Positions 1 to 8,928 of a DNA stretch of 64,000 nt are shown here, one piece after another; positions within the stretch are counted from its first letter, which is position 1; each line of letters starts with the position of its first letter. The DNA is taken from contig CAJOIF010000019.1 in the NCBI GenBank assembly GCA_905234765.1, positions 1 to 64,000 of the forward strand, written 5' to 3'. The notes under the pieces are model-generated. The model was not told where the DNA came from. It saw only the letters and a program-made list of their open reading frames with translations, and ran no database searches. This DNA is from an uncultured Bacteroidales bacterium (GTDB taxonomy: Bacteria; Bacteroidota; Bacteroidia; Bacteroidales; F082). Made by a program: the position numbers and the translations under genes.

Positions 1-1260
1 GAAGACCTCCGATTTGCGAGTCGGAATGGTGGTGTTGCTCTCGATGAGCTTGGTCATCACGCCACCGAGGGTCTCGATACCGAGGCTCAACGGGGTCACG
101 TCAAGCAGCAGCACGTCCTTCACTTCGCCGGTGAGCACGCCGCCCTGAATGGAGGCACCGATGGCCACCACTTCGTCGGGGTTGACGCCCTTTGAAGGTT
201 CCTTCTTGAAGAAGTCGCGGACGATGTTCTGGATGGCAGGGATACGGGTCGAACCACCGACCAAAATGACATCGTCGATGTCGTTGACGGTCAAGCCAGC
301 GTCTTGCAAGGCGCGACGGCAAGGCTCGATGGTGTCGTGGATCAGTTTGTCGGCCAGCTGCTCGAACTTCGAACGGCTCAAGGTGCGGACCAAGTGCTGC
401 GGGATACCGTTGACAGGCATGATGTAAGGCAGGTTGATTTCGGTCTCGCTCGATGAGCTTAACTCGATCTTGGCCTTTTCAGCAGCTTCCTTCAAACGTT
501 GCAAGGCCATCGGGTCCTTACGCAGGTCAATGCCATTGTCCTTCTGGAACTCTTCAGCCAGCCAGTTGATGATGACTTCGTCGAAGTCGTCGCCACCGAG
601 GTGGGTGTTACCATTGGTGGACTTCACCTCGAACACGCCATCGCCCAATTCAAGGATGGAGATATCGAAGGTGCCGCCGCCGAGGTCGTACACAGCGACT
701 TTCACATCATTCTTTTTCTTGTCCAAGCCGTAGGCCAAAGCAGCAGCCGTAGGCTCATTGATGATACGGCGCACTTTCAAGCCGGCAATTTCGCCTGCTT
801 CCTTGGTGGCCTGACGCTGGGCGTCGTTGAAGTATGCAGGCACCGTGATGACGGCTTCAGTGACGGTCTGGCCGAGGAAGTCCTCAGCGGTCTTCTTCAT
901 CTTTTGCAGCACCATGGCAGAGATTTCCTGTGGGGTGTATTGCTTGCCGTCGATGTCGATACGAGGCGTGTTGTTGGGGCCTTGCAGCACTTTGTAAGGC
1001 ACGCGCTTCATCTCAGCGCCGACCTTGTCGTAGGTCTCGCCCATGAAACGCTTGATAGAGTAAACGGTACGCAGCGGGTTGGTGATGGCCTGACGTTTGG
1101 CAGGCTCGCCGACCTTACGCTCTCCGTTGTCGGTGAAAGCCACGACCGAAGGGGTGGTGCGGTGGCCTTCGCTGTTGGCGATGACGACAGGCTCGTTGCC
1201 TTCCATCACGGCCACACATGAGTTGGTTGTACCTAAATCGATACCGATGATCTTTGACAT
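1..1260 (-). CDS. dnaK: Chaperone DnaK (Hsp70), N-terminal 420 residues, truncated by window edge
   Basis: Reads on the minus strand from an ATG at 1260-1258 and stays open to base 1, so the C-terminal third (most of the substrate-binding domain) lies outside the window. The start [15 protein letters not shown] is the diagnostic Hsp70 phosphate-1 loop; near the window edge the reading [14 protein letters not shown] is the conserved start of the substrate-binding domain, preceded by the interdomain linker DVLLLD. DnaK is the cytosolic ATP-dependent folding chaperone working with DnaJ and GrpE, neither seen here. About 106 bp upstream is a motif shared with groES that may be the heat-shock control. 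Identity is certain from these motifs. Confidence 0.97.
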   Translation of the reverse strand, partial: MSKIIGIDLGTTNSCVAVMEGNEPVVIANSEGHRTTPSVVAFTDNGERKVGEPAKRQAITNPLRTVYSIKRFMGETYDKVGAEMKRVPYKVLQGPNNTPRIDIDGKQYTPQEISAMVLQKMKKTAEDFLGQTVTEAVITVPAYFNDAQRQATKEAGEIAGLKVRRIINEPTAAALAYGLDKKKNDVKVAVYDLGGGTFDISILELGDGVFEVKSTNGNTHLGGDDFDEVIINWLAEEFQKDNGIDLRKDPMALQRLKEAAEKAKIELSSSSETEINLPYIMPVNGIPQHLVRTLSRSKFEQLADKLIHDTIEPCRRALQDAGLTVNDIDDVILVGGSTRIPAIQNIVRDFFKKEPSKGVNPDEVVAIGASIQGGVLTGEVKDVLLLDVTPLSLGIETLGGVMTKLIESNTTIPTRKSEVF

Positions 1261-1310
1261 TTTTGTGTTCTCCTATTTTTATTTGTTACTTATTTAATTT
1301 TCTTTATCGC

Positions 1311-1355
1311 GATTGCAAACCACGTCCCCCTTCTAAGGGGGCAGGGGGATTGCAA
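1311..1355. repeat. Intergenic hairpin flanked by GATTGCAA direct repeats
   Basis: GATTGCAA occurs at 1311-1318 and 1348-1355 and encloses a perfect inverted repeat CCCCCTT/AAGGGGG with a 2-base loop (1326-1341). It lies in the dnaK leader region between dnaK and the divergent M23 peptidase gene. It looks like a small mobile or repetitive palindrome; only one copy is seen in this window. Confidence 0.5.
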
Positions 1356-1365
1356 CGCCCCGCTG

Positions 1366-1387
1366 TTAGTCAATCTTTATGCCAAAG
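1366..1387 (-). promoter_or_regulatory. Candidate heat-shock control element of dnaK
   Basis: On the minus strand this reads CTTTGGCA, seven bases, TGACTAA. The same 8+7+7 arrangement is found upstream of groES at 2660-2681. Immediately upstream (1381-1411) is a nested inverted repeat, TGCCAAA...TTTGGCA outside and AATGTC/GACATT inside. The placement, 106 bp before the start codon, matches that at groES (100 bp). Function is inferred from sharing by two chaperone genes. Confidence 0.5.
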
Positions 1388-1480
1388 GGAAATGTCTGAC
1401 ATTTTGGCAAAAACGCCCCTGTTTTACCCATTAATGTGACATTTTGTGGTTTTTTTAACCCGACAATATCATTTTTTGTG

Positions 1481-1488
1481 TAATTTTG
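1481..1488 (+). promoter_or_regulatory. -7 box TAATTTTG of the M23/LysM gene
   Basis: Matches the Bacteroidetes -7 consensus TAnnTTTG, 37 bp before the ATG at 1526. Confidence 0.55.
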
Positions 1489-1525
1489 CCGTTCTTTTTC
1501 CAAAACAAACGCTCCAAATCAAACC

Positions 1526-2605
1526 ATGATGAAAAGATTATTCACCATAGCGGCTTGCCTTTTTTTCGCTAACGTATGTTTTGCCCAAGATGGTTTTTTT
1601 CAACGAATCAAGAACCGTTTCATCGAGCATGACACCGTATATATATATGTAGATGCTCTCGAAAATGATAGCATCGGCCTGGAAGTCGACCTTCCTAATG
1701 AGGAAGACGATGAGGATGAGAACTCGGAGAGTATTCCGATGCCTATCGATACGTTGGATACGGGTGACAAGTTCATCAAGGTGGTGCTGTTCGATAATGG
1801 CACATGGCTTTATTACAATTTGGAAAAACCGGTCATTCCCGACACACTTGATACCGACCATTGGGTGACGGACTATGTGCACTCCTACACCGACATTGCC
1901 CTGAAAGACCTGCCCGAGGAGACGGACATCGTCTTGGTTGACTCACTTCACGGTTTCTGTATTCCTTATCCAGGACAAGTGCTTTCAGGTTTCAAGTTCC
2001 GCCATCGCCGCCCTCATAAGGGCGTTGATATCCCATTGCATACCGGTGATGCCGTTTACGCCGCTTTTGATGGCGTGGTACGCGCAGCTTTGCCTACCCG
2101 CATGACGGGAGGATATGGCAACTGTTTGGTTATCAGACATGTGAACGGATTGGAAACTTACTATGGCCATTTGTCGAAATATATTGTCAAAAGCGGCGAT
2201 GTGGTGAAAGCCGGAGAATTGATCGGCTATGGAGGCTCTACAGGTCGTTCCACGGGGCCGCATCTCCATTTTGAGACCCGTTATATGGGACAGGCTTTCG
2301 ACCCTGAGCGCATCTTCGACTTTGACAGCGGCACCTTGCGTGATGAGGTGTTCACCCTTCGCAAACACTATTTCAGCATCAACTCGCACTATGGCATGAA
2401 CGAACAGCAGTCGCTGGCAGCTTCCAAAAAAGCCCCGCAAAGTAGCGGCAGTTCCAAAGGTGCCGTATATTATAAGGTGAAGAAAGGCGATACGTTGAGC
2501 AAGATTGCCTCACGCAACGGCACCACCGTGAAAAAAATCTGCCAGTTGAACGGCATCAGGGAGAACAAGGTGCTTCAAATTGGTCAGCGGTTGCGGGTGA
2601 AATAA
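1526..2605 (+). CDS. Exported M23 metallopeptidase with C-terminal LysM domain
   Basis: A 359-residue exported protein, probably a peptidoglycan DD-endopeptidase. A signal peptide (residues 1-21, cleaved near FAQDG) is followed by an acidic linker (EEDDEDENSES, about 59-69), the M23 zinc peptidase domain (about 150-262) and a LysM peptidoglycan-binding domain (about 314-358). Metal ligands are visible: HKGVD (His164, Asp168) and HLHFE (His246/His248), with YYGHL (His215) in the active site. Start is MM at 1526 or 1529; both keep the signal peptide. It is a single gene with its own -7 box, 174 bp before groES. Whether it cuts wall or activates another hydrolase is not shown. Confidence 0.9.
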   Translation: MMKRLFTIAACLFFANVCFAQDGFFQRIKNRFIEHDTVYIYVDALENDSIGLEVDLPNEEDDEDENSESIPMPIDTLDTGDKFIKVVLFDNGTWLYYNLEKPVIPDTLDTDHWVTDYVHSYTDIALKDLPEETDIVLVDSLHGFCIPYPGQVLSGFKFRHRRPHKGVDIPLHTGDAVYAAFDGVVRAALPTRMTGGYGNCLVIRHVNGLETYYGHLSKYIVKSGDVVKAGELIGYGGSTGRSTGPHLHFETRYMGQAFDPERIFDFDSGTLRDEVFTLRKHYFSINSHYGMNEQQSLAASKKAPQSSGSSKGAVYYKVKKGDTLSKIASRNGTTVKKICQLNGIRENKVLQIGQRLRVK

Positions 2606-2659
2606 ATGCCACTTTGTCACGCTTGCTGACAAAAATCTGCCATTTCTCGTTTTTTTTCT

Positions 2660-2681
2660 CTTTGGCACGAAATGTGACTAA
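2660..2681 (+). promoter_or_regulatory. Candidate heat-shock control element of groES-groEL
   Basis: CTTTGGCA, seven bases, TGACTAA, identical in both conserved blocks and spacing to 1366-1387 upstream of dnaK. About 20 bp further upstream an inverted repeat TTTGTCA/TGACAAA with a 6-base centre lies between 2615 and 2637. It is 100 bp before the groES ATG. Confidence 0.5.
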
Positions 2682-2706
2682 ATCGCGCCGTTGTCGGCAG
2701 ATTGTG

Positions 2707-2738
2707 GTCTCGCGTCCCGCATTCCAGAGTCCCGAGTC
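2707..2738 (+). repeat. GAGAC/GTCCC element, right half only, before groES
   Basis: A run of GTCTCG, GTCCCG and GAGTCCCGAGTC units, matching the right arm of the elements at 3061 and 19256. The left arm is absent. It is followed by an A-rich stretch of AATTAAAC-like words up to the groES start. Confidence 0.6.
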
Positions 2739-2780
2739 AATTAAACGATTAAACAACAAACAATTAAACATAAACGCATT

Positions 2781-3059
2781 ATGGCAAAATTAGCAATCAA
2801 ACCTTTGGCCGACCGCGTGGTCATCGAGCCCGCCGCCGCCGAACAGAAAACCGCTAGCGGTATCATCATCCCCGACACCGCCAAAGAGAAACCCCAACAA
2901 GGCACAGTGGTCGCCGTGGGTCCTGGCACCAAAGACAACAAAATGACCCTGAAAGAGGGCGACAAAGTCATCTATGGCAAATATGCCGGCACCGAGTTCC
3001 ACCTCGATGGCAAGGATTATATGATTATGCGCGAATCTGATGTCATCGCTATTATTTAA
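2781..3059 (+). CDS. groES: Co-chaperonin GroES
   Basis: A 92-residue 10-kDa chaperonin, the lid of the GroEL chamber in the cytosol. The start [14 protein letters not shown] and the mobile loop with [16 protein letters not shown] are typical, as is the C-terminal [14 protein letters not shown]. It is full length. groEL follows 116 bp downstream in the same direction, with a GAGAC/GTCCC hairpin element between them that may tune groEL expression relative to groES. Confidence 0.98.
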   Translation: MAKLAIKPLADRVVIEPAAAEQKTASGIIIPDTAKEKPQQGTVVAVGPGTKDNKMTLKEGDKVIYGKYAGTEFHLDGKDYMIMRESDVIAII

Positions 3060-3060
3060 T

Positions 3061-3126
3061 AGACGCGAGACACGAGACCTTTAGACGCGAGACGGTCCCG
3101 CGTCCCGTGTCCCGCAGTCCCGTGTC
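3061..3126 (+). repeat. GAGAC/GTCCC inverted element in the groES-groEL spacer
   Basis: The left arm has GACACGAGAC and GCGAGAC units; the right arm has GTCCCGCGTCCCG and GTCCCGTGTC. GACACGAGAC pairs with GTCCCGTGTC at 9 of 10 positions, the exception being an A/C mismatch. It begins one base after the groES stop and is followed by an A-rich leader to the groEL ATG at 3176. Confidence 0.8.
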
Positions 3127-3175
3127 AAACAACAATTCAACAATTAAACAGTCAACAATTAAACAACGAAATATC

Positions 3176-4810
3176 ATGGCAAAAGACATTCTTTTCAATA
3201 TCGAATCGCGCGACGGTCTGAAGAAAGGCGTCGACGCATTGTCAAACGCAGTGAAAGTGACCCTCGGCCCCAAAGGTCGCAACGTGGTCATCGAAAAGTC
3301 ATATGGCGCTCCCCAAATCACCAAGGATGGTGTGACGGTCGCCAAGGAAATCGAACTCAACGACCCCGTTGAGAACATGGGTGCACAGTTGGTGAAGGAA
3401 GTCGCTTCCAAGACCAACGACCTCGCTGGTGATGGTACCACCACCGCCACCGTTTTGGCTCAGAGCATCGTAGCTACAGGTCTAAAGAACGTCACCGCCG
3501 GTGCCAACCCGCTCGACCTGAAGCGTGGTATCGACAAGGCTGTGGCCGCTGTGGTCGCTTCGCTGAAGAAAATGTCAGTGAAGGTCGACGGCGACAACGA
3601 GAAGATCAAGCAAGTGGCTACCATCTCTGCCAACAACGATAGCGAAATCGGCGGTCTCATCGCCGAAGCTATGGGCAAGGTGAAGCAAGAAGGCGTCATC
3701 ACCGTTGAAGACGCCAAGGGCATCAACACCTATGTCGACGTCGTCGAAGGTATGCAGTTTGACCGCGGCTACATTTCGCCTTATTTCGTCACCAACACCG
3801 AGAAGATGGAAGCCGTCTATGAGAATCCTTACATCCTCATCTACGACAAGAAGATCTCTGTGATGAAGGACTTGCTGCCCGTGTTGGAGAAGACCTTGCA
3901 AACAGGTCGCGCCCTCATCATCATCGCCGAAGACATCGACGGCGAAGCCTTGGCTACCTTGGTTGTTAACCGTCTGCGTGGCTCGCTGAAAGTCGCTGCC
4001 GTCAAGGCTCCTGGCTTCGGTGACCGTAGAAAAGAAATGCTGGAAGACATCGCCATCTTGACTGGTGGCACCGTCATCAGCGAAGAGAAGGGCTACAAGC
4101 TTGAAGATGCCACCCTGCAAATGCTGGGTCAAGCCGACAAGGTCAGCATCAACAAGGACAACACCACCATCGTGAACGGCCACGGTGCCAAGAAGGATAT
4201 TGAAGGCCGCACTGCTCAAATCAAGGCCCAAATCAAGACCACCACAAGTGACTACGACCGTGAGAAGCTGCAAGAGCGTCTGGCCAAGTTGGCCGGTGGC
4301 GTGGCAGTCATCTACGTGGGTGCCGCCTCTGAGGTCGAGATGAAGGAAAAGAAAGACCGCGTCGAGGACGCTTTGAACGCCACCCGCGCCGCCATCGAAG
4401 AAGGTATCATCCCTGGCGGTGGTGTCGGCTTCATCCGCGCCATCAAGGCCATCGAGAAGATGAAAGGCGACAACGAGGACGAGACCACGGGTATCGCCAT
4501 CATCAAGCGCGCCTTGGAAGAGCCGCTGCGTCAGATTGTTGAGAACGCTGGCCTTGAAGGTTCGGTCGTTGTCAACAAGGTGAAGGAAGGCAAGAACGAC
4601 TTCGGCTTCAACGCCCGCACCGAGGTGTATGAGAACCTGCTCACCACGGGTGTCATCGACCCCGTCAAGGTGTCGAGAGTCGCCCTCGAAAATGCTGCTT
4701 CCATCGCCGGCATGCTGCTGACCACCGAGTGCGTCATCAGCAACCACAAGGAGCCTACGCCTCCTACACCTCCGATGCCCATGGGCGGCGGAATGGACGG
4801 GATGATGTAA
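3176..4810 (+). CDS. groEL: Chaperonin GroEL
   Basis: 544 residues, the usual GroEL length. The frame is open from 3107, but the first 23 codons translate the upstream repeat; [18 protein letters not shown] at 3176 is the family start. GroEL signatures include [29 protein letters not shown] with the ATP-hydrolysis Asp, and the GGM-rich tail ([10 protein letters not shown]). It folds client proteins in the cytosol with GroES. A 28-bp-arm inverted repeat and a terminator follow. Confidence 0.98.
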   Translation: MAKDILFNIESRDGLKKGVDALSNAVKVTLGPKGRNVVIEKSYGAPQITKDGVTVAKEIELNDPVENMGAQLVKEVASKTNDLAGDGTTTATVLAQSIVATGLKNVTAGANPLDLKRGIDKAVAAVVASLKKMSVKVDGDNEKIKQVATISANNDSEIGGLIAEAMGKVKQEGVITVEDAKGINTYVDVVEGMQFDRGYISPYFVTNTEKMEAVYENPYILIYDKKISVMKDLLPVLEKTLQTGRALIIIAEDIDGEALATLVVNRLRGSLKVAAVKAPGFGDRRKEMLEDIAILTGGTVISEEKGYKLEDATLQMLGQADKVSINKDNTTIVNGHGAKKDIEGRTAQIKAQIKTTTSDYDREKLQERLAKLAGGVAVIYVGAASEVEMKEKKDRVEDALNATRAAIEEGIIPGGGVGFIRAIKAIEKMKGDNEDETTGIAIIKRALEEPLRQIVENAGLEGSVVVNKVKEGKNDFGFNARTEVYENLLTTGVIDPVKVSRVALENAASIAGMLLTTECVISNHKEPTPPTPPMPMGGGMDGMM

Positions 4811-4818
4811 TCCTTAGG

Positions 4819-4913
4819 TTGTAGGGCTGCCGTATCATGTTGTAGGGCTGTCATATTATGGCAGCCGACGAGCAAACGTCAAACGCGGCTGCCATGGTGT
4901 GACAGCCCTACAA
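4819..4913. repeat. Long imperfect inverted repeat downstream of groEL
   Basis: Arms of 28 bases at 4840-4867 and 4886-4913 match at 25 of 28 positions; the three differences are all T/C, so they would be G-U pairs in one strand. The loop is 18 bases. A partial third copy of the arm start (TTGTAGGGCTG) lies at 4819-4829. It has no T-run, so it looks like a mobile palindrome or transcript stabiliser rather than a terminator. Confidence 0.75.
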
Positions 4914-4937
4914 GCCACAGAAATAACGGAAACGAGC

Positions 4938-4972
4938 AAAAGGCTGACTGCGAAAGCGGTTGGCCTTTTTTC
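4938..4972 (+). terminator. Rho-independent terminator of groES-groEL
   Basis: An 11-bp stem (AAAAGGCTGAC with GTTGGCCTTTT, two G-U pairs) followed by a T-run. Confidence 0.75.
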
Positions 4973-5081
4973 GTAGTTTGTTTCTTCTTAAAACCTTTGT
5001 CTTTTAATTACTTACAAACTTCATTTGCACGATTGCGCCAAAAATTTCATAATTGCTTGTTATTGTTCAAATAAACTTTTC

Positions 5082-5089
5082 TATTTTTG
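5082..5089 (+). promoter_or_regulatory. -7 box TATTTTTG of the ATPase gene at 5183
   Basis: Predicted transcription start near 5096, directly before the repeated palindromes at 5097-5157. A TTG near 5057 is a possible -33 element. Confidence 0.55.
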
Positions 5090-5096
5090 CAGCATC

Positions 5097-5157
5097 GTTG
5101 CGGATTTTTCAAGAATATCCGCAATTACGTTGCGGAATTTTCTGGAATATCCGCAGT
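5097..5157 (+). promoter_or_regulatory. Two imperfect palindromes spaced 32 bp, candidate operator or leader hairpins
   Basis: Two copies starting GTTGCGGA (5097 and 5129), each closed by AATATCCGCA about 15 bases later. GCGGA/TCCGC are the arms. They lie between the -7 box and the ATG at 5183. The 32-bp period recurs upstream of the related ATPase gene at 27389. Confidence 0.6.
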
Positions 5158-5182
5158 CAATTTGAGGAAATAAGAGTTTGTT

Positions 5183-6322
5183 ATGTACCATAGAATATTT
5201 GACATAGAAAACCGCCTAGATGAAGCCATGTTCTTGTTTGGCGGGCGTCAGGTGGGCAAGTCCACCTTGTTGAAAGAACGCTTTCCCAAGGCCGTTTACA
5301 TCGACCTTCTGAATTCTGAATTGCGAAATCGTTTCCAGCAACATCCCGAGGAGTTTCGGGAGAGTTTGCTTCGTTATCCATCTGAGACGTTGGTCATTGT
5401 GGATGAAATCCAGAAAGTGCCTGACCTGTTGGACGAAGTCCATTGGCTGATGGTGAACAAAGGCCTGTTCTTTATCCTCAGCGGCTCCAGCGCACGCAAG
5501 TTGAAAAAGAGTGGTGCCAACAATCTTGGCGGGCGGGCCATTCCTGAAACGCTGTTTCCTTTGGTCAGCGCGGAAATACCCGATTATGACCTTGATCGTG
5601 CCATACAGAACGGCATGATTCCAAGGCATTATATGGTGGCCAACGCCCGCAACCGTCTCAAATCCTATATCGAACTCTATCTGAAGGAGGAAATCATAGA
5701 GGAAGCCGCCGTACAAAAGGTGGACGACTTTATCCGTTTCTTGGAAGTGGCTGCCATCTCGGACGGTGAAATGCTCAATTATGAGAATGTGGCTACCGAT
5801 TGTGGCGTTTCGGCGAATACGGTCAAGGCCTATTACCAGATTCTTTGCGACACGTTGTTGGGTTTTGAAGTGCCAGCTTACCGAAAAGTCATCAAGCGAA
5901 AACTCACCAAAGCATCCAGATTCTTCTTTTTTGACGTGGGCATTGCCAACTATTTGACTGGGCGCCATCATCTTGCCCCTAAGACACCTGAATACGGCCA
6001 CGCCTTCGAACATCTTGTGATGCAGGAGATTATAGCTTATCTTGGCTACAAAAACAGCGAGGAAAGGTTGACTTACTGGCACACTTATGATGACATTGAA
6101 GTGGATGCTGTCGTCGGTGATGCCCGCGTGGCCATTGAAATCAAATCGGCCGACTCGATTCAAACCAGTCACAAGAAAGGGCTTGTCGAATTTGCCAAGG
6201 AGCATCCGAATGTGAAGCAGATTCTCGTGTCGCGCGACCGAATCAGTCGCCGAAGCGGAGAAATTGATTTGTATTACGTAACAGACTTCTTCAAGGCGTT
6301 ATGGAACGACGAGATTATCTAA
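5183..6322 (+). CDS. AAA-type ATPase with DUF4143 (ExeA-like P-loop) domain
   Basis: 379 residues. An N-terminal P-loop ATPase has Walker A GGRQVGKST (about 21-29), Walker B LVIVDEIQ (about 73-80) and sensor FILSGSS. The C-terminal half is DUF4143, ending with an AIEIKSAD strand like that of PD-(D/E)XK nucleases (VDAVVGD before it, ...EIK). The physiological role of this family is not established. It is one of three paralogues in the window (also 26268 and 57634), each preceded by palindromic DNA, suggesting that the gene product or a linked regulator binds its own upstream region; this is inference. Confidence 0.85.
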   Translation: MYHRIFDIENRLDEAMFLFGGRQVGKSTLLKERFPKAVYIDLLNSELRNRFQQHPEEFRESLLRYPSETLVIVDEIQKVPDLLDEVHWLMVNKGLFFILSGSSARKLKKSGANNLGGRAIPETLFPLVSAEIPDYDLDRAIQNGMIPRHYMVANARNRLKSYIELYLKEEIIEEAAVQKVDDFIRFLEVAAISDGEMLNYENVATDCGVSANTVKAYYQILCDTLLGFEVPAYRKVIKRKLTKASRFFFFDVGIANYLTGRHHLAPKTPEYGHAFEHLVMQEIIAYLGYKNSEERLTYWHTYDDIEVDAVVGDARVAIEIKSADSIQTSHKKGLVEFAKEHPNVKQILVSRDRISRRSGEIDLYYVTDFFKALWNDEII

Positions 6323-6352
6323 CCGTTTTCCACTCGTCCCGCAATTTTTTTC

Positions 6353-6360
6353 TATTTTTG
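6353..6360 (+). promoter_or_regulatory. -7 box TATTTTTG of the membrane M23 gene
   Basis: 31 bp before the ATG at 6391 and 30 bp after the preceding stop. Confidence 0.5.
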
Positions 6361-6390
6361 CAACTTGTTATTACCCTATAGGATTGCAAA

Positions 6391-7326
6391 ATGTCAGAAA
6401 CACCTCAAAATAAAAAGCCAAAGAAGTTCAGCCTTCGCGGCATTTCCTTGAAAAAGCTCAACCGCAAGTACGACTTCCTCATGTCGCACGACGAGACGGG
6501 TCGCCCGATGCTCAATTTCAGGCTCAACCTGCTCAATCTCATCTGGGTCATCCTCGGACTCGCCCTGTTGCTGGTCGTCATCACGACTTTCATCATCGCC
6601 TTCACACCGTTGCGCGAATATATCCCTGGTTATACCGACACCAACCTCAACCGAGAGGTGTATCTGCTCAACCTTCGCGCCGACTCGCTCAGCCGTGAGA
6701 TGGACAAGAAGGATGTGTATTTCCAAAACCTTCAACGTATCGTCGAGGGCTATGACTTCGCTGCTGACAGTGCCTTGGCCTCGCTCAACATCTATGAGCC
6801 GCTGCCGAAGGGCGTCACCGATACCATCACACTGAAGAAATCATTGCAGGATAGCCTCTTGCGTGCCGAATACGAAGCAGAAAACCAATATAATCTCTTT
6901 GGCCCCGATTATCTGCCTCCCACCAAACCGAGTTCGTTGGTGAAGAACTTCTTCGTCCCTCTCAACGGCACGGTCGTCACTGTTTTCAATCCCGACAACA
7001 ATCATTTTGGCGTCGACATCGCTTCGGACGGCGACCAGATTATCAATGCAGCCTACGATGGTGCCGTGGTGTTCTCCACCTGGAGTATCGATGAGGGTTA
7101 TTGCATCGGGATTCAGCATGAAGACGGCTACTTCTCTGTTTACAAGCACAACAACACCTTACTCAAGCGTGAGGGCGATTACGTAAAGGCAGGCGAGGCC
7201 GTCGCCATCCTCAGCGAATCGAGAGAGGCCTCACAAGCCGAACATCTTCATTTCGAGCTGTGGCATAATGGCATCCCCGTCAACCCGGCTGAATATATGA
7301 CCCTCAAAATGTCCACCGTTAATTGA
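6391..7326 (+). CDS. Membrane-anchored M23 family metallopeptidase
   Basis: 311 residues: a basic cytoplasmic N-terminus (1-45), one transmembrane segment (about 48-72), a charged, probably coiled region (about 88-118) and a C-terminal M23 domain (about 185-305). Zinc-site motifs HFGVD (His205, Asp209) and EHLHFE (His285, His287) are present, with YKHN (His253). This layout suits a periplasmic peptidoglycan endopeptidase anchored in the inner membrane. It has its own -7 box, and rseP follows 46 bp later from another. Confidence 0.88.
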   Translation: MSETPQNKKPKKFSLRGISLKKLNRKYDFLMSHDETGRPMLNFRLNLLNLIWVILGLALLLVVITTFIIAFTPLREYIPGYTDTNLNREVYLLNLRADSLSREMDKKDVYFQNLQRIVEGYDFAADSALASLNIYEPLPKGVTDTITLKKSLQDSLLRAEYEAENQYNLFGPDYLPPTKPSSLVKNFFVPLNGTVVTVFNPDNNHFGVDIASDGDQIINAAYDGAVVFSTWSIDEGYCIGIQHEDGYFSVYKHNNTLLKREGDYVKAGEAVAILSESREASQAEHLHFELWHNGIPVNPAEYMTLKMSTVN

Positions 7327-7333
7327 AAATTCC

Positions 7334-7341
7334 TATCTTTG
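7334..7341 (+). promoter_or_regulatory. -7 box TATCTTTG of rseP
   Basis: 32 bp before the rseP ATG at 7373. Confidence 0.5.
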
Positions 7342-7372
7342 CACACTTTTTCCACAACGAACAACACTCATT

Positions 7373-8848
7373 ATGGTTATTTTAATTAAGGTATTACAGT
7401 TCCTGCTCTCCCTTTCGCTCTTGGTGTTCATCCATGAGTTGGGGCATTTTCTTGCCGCCAAAGCCTTCAAGACGCGTGTCGACAAGTTCTATCTCTTCTT
7501 CGACTGGGGCTTCTCGCTCTTCCGTTGCAAGAAAGTGGATGGCAAATGGCAATTCAAGTTCTTCGCGAAAAACGTTCCCGAGAAATACACCACCACGCAA
7601 TATAAGGATGCGGCTGGAAAGAAACAGACAAAATACGACCTCATCGATATCAATACCTTGCCCGCCGATGACTGGCGCCGCAGCGACTGCACGGAATATG
7701 GCATTGGTTGGATTCCTTTGGGTGGCTACAACAAGATTGCGGGTATGGTGGACGAGTCGATGGACAAGTCGCAGTTGCAACAGCCGCCCCAGCCTTGGGA
7801 ATTCCGCTCCAAGCCCGCCTGGCAGCGCTTCATCATCATGGTCGGCGGCGTGTTCATGAACGCGCTCTTGGCTTTCGTCATTTACATCGGCTTGCTTGCC
7901 AAGGAAGGCGAGAGCTACTTGCCAACTTCCGAAGTCAACAAGTACGGCATCTCGGTCGACAGCCTCGCTTATGAGTTCGGTCTCCGCGACGGCGACAAGA
8001 TTTTGTCGGTCGACGGCAAACAGATCGAGAAGTTCCAGGATGTGACGATGCAGATAATCCTTGAGAAAGCCAAAAACATCGAAGTGGAGCGCAACGGTAA
8101 GGACACGGTCATCACCCTTCCCGATGACGCCATACCAAGACTCCTCAGCAAACAAGACGCTTCTTTCATCAGTTTCCGAGTGCCTTTCATGGTGGATGAT
8201 ATGGTCGACAATAGTGTTGGTAAGGCTGCGGGTTTGGAGGTAGGGGACATCATCATTGGTATTAATGATACAGAAACGCCGTATTATCAGGATTTTGTAA
8301 AGACTATAAAACAATACGCCAACCAAGACATCAACTTGAAGGTGGTGCGCGACTTCGACACGCTCGTCCTGCCTATGCACCTCGGCGAAGAAGCCCTCAT
8401 CGGAGCCCATCTTGCCCCGATCAACACTTATTTTGACCTCGAAGTGAAGGACTACACCTTCTGGGAGGCCATCCCAGCCGGTTTCAACCAAACCCGCAAG
8501 GAACTCTCGGACTATTGGAAACAGGTGAAACTCATCTTCAACCCCAAAACTAAGGGTTACGAAAGCGTGGGCGGCTTCATTTCCATTGGCAAGATTTTCC
8601 CAGACACTTGGAACTGGAGCCTGTTTTGGCGCATGACCGCCTTCCTCTCCATCGCCCTTGCCGTGATGAACATCCTTCCTATCCCTGCATTGGACGGTGG
8701 CCATATCTTGTTCCTGCTTTATGAAATCATCACGCGCCGCAAGCCTTCCGACAAGTTCATGGAAGTGGCCGAAACGGTGGGTCTTGTCCTTGTTATTGCT
8801 TTGGTGGTGCTTGCCAACGGCAACGATATCATCAGGCTTTTCAGGTAA
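7373..8848 (+). CDS. rseP: RIP metalloprotease RseP (site-2 protease)
   Basis: 491 residues, inner-membrane zinc protease. HELGH at residues 21-25 lies in the first transmembrane helix; the second metal-site motif, LPIPALDGGH (about 431-440), gives the Asp ligand; two PDZ-like regions lie in between (about 190-340). The family cuts anti-sigma factors and signal-peptide remnants within the membrane. It is about 40 residues longer than E. coli RseP, with an extra segment between the first helix and the PDZ domains. No anti-sigma gene is adjacent. Confidence 0.95.
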   Translation: MVILIKVLQFLLSLSLLVFIHELGHFLAAKAFKTRVDKFYLFFDWGFSLFRCKKVDGKWQFKFFAKNVPEKYTTTQYKDAAGKKQTKYDLIDINTLPADDWRRSDCTEYGIGWIPLGGYNKIAGMVDESMDKSQLQQPPQPWEFRSKPAWQRFIIMVGGVFMNALLAFVIYIGLLAKEGESYLPTSEVNKYGISVDSLAYEFGLRDGDKILSVDGKQIEKFQDVTMQIILEKAKNIEVERNGKDTVITLPDDAIPRLLSKQDASFISFRVPFMVDDMVDNSVGKAAGLEVGDIIIGINDTETPYYQDFVKTIKQYANQDINLKVVRDFDTLVLPMHLGEEALIGAHLAPINTYFDLEVKDYTFWEAIPAGFNQTRKELSDYWKQVKLIFNPKTKGYESVGGFISIGKIFPDTWNWSLFWRMTAFLSIALAVMNILPIPALDGGHILFLLYEIITRRKPSDKFMEVAETVGLVLVIALVVLANGNDIIRLFR

Positions 8849-8888
8849 GTTTTTGAAAGTTATTTTGCTGGCGTAAATACTATTTTCG

Positions 8889-8896
8889 TAAATTTG
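8889..8896 (+). promoter_or_regulatory. -7 box TAAATTTG of the porP gene
   Basis: 33 bp before the GTG start at 8929. Confidence 0.5.
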
Positions 8897-8928
8897 CGGT
8901 TTCAATTAGACACAACTCTGTCCCGATA

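Noticed and set aside
2660..2681. The chaperone motif as a sigma-54 promoter
   Set aside because: TGGCA resembles the -24 element, but the -12 GC is absent at both sites (TTGAC and GTGAC instead of TTGCA).
3061..3126. GAGAC/GTCCC arrays as a CRISPR array
   Set aside because: Units are 6-8 bases, degenerate and inverted, with no spacers and no cas genes.
3107..3175. N-terminal extension of GroEL
   Set aside because: The 23 extra codons translate the upstream repeat and leader; MAKDI at 3176 is the family start.
3575..4747. 390-residue open frame antisense to groEL
   Set aside because: Low-complexity Asp/Leu/Gly/Val composition typical of a codon-bias shadow; groEL is certain.
7394..8905. 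503-residue open frame antisense to rseP
   Set aside because: Shadow of rseP codon usage; no signal peptide, motif or promoter of its own.
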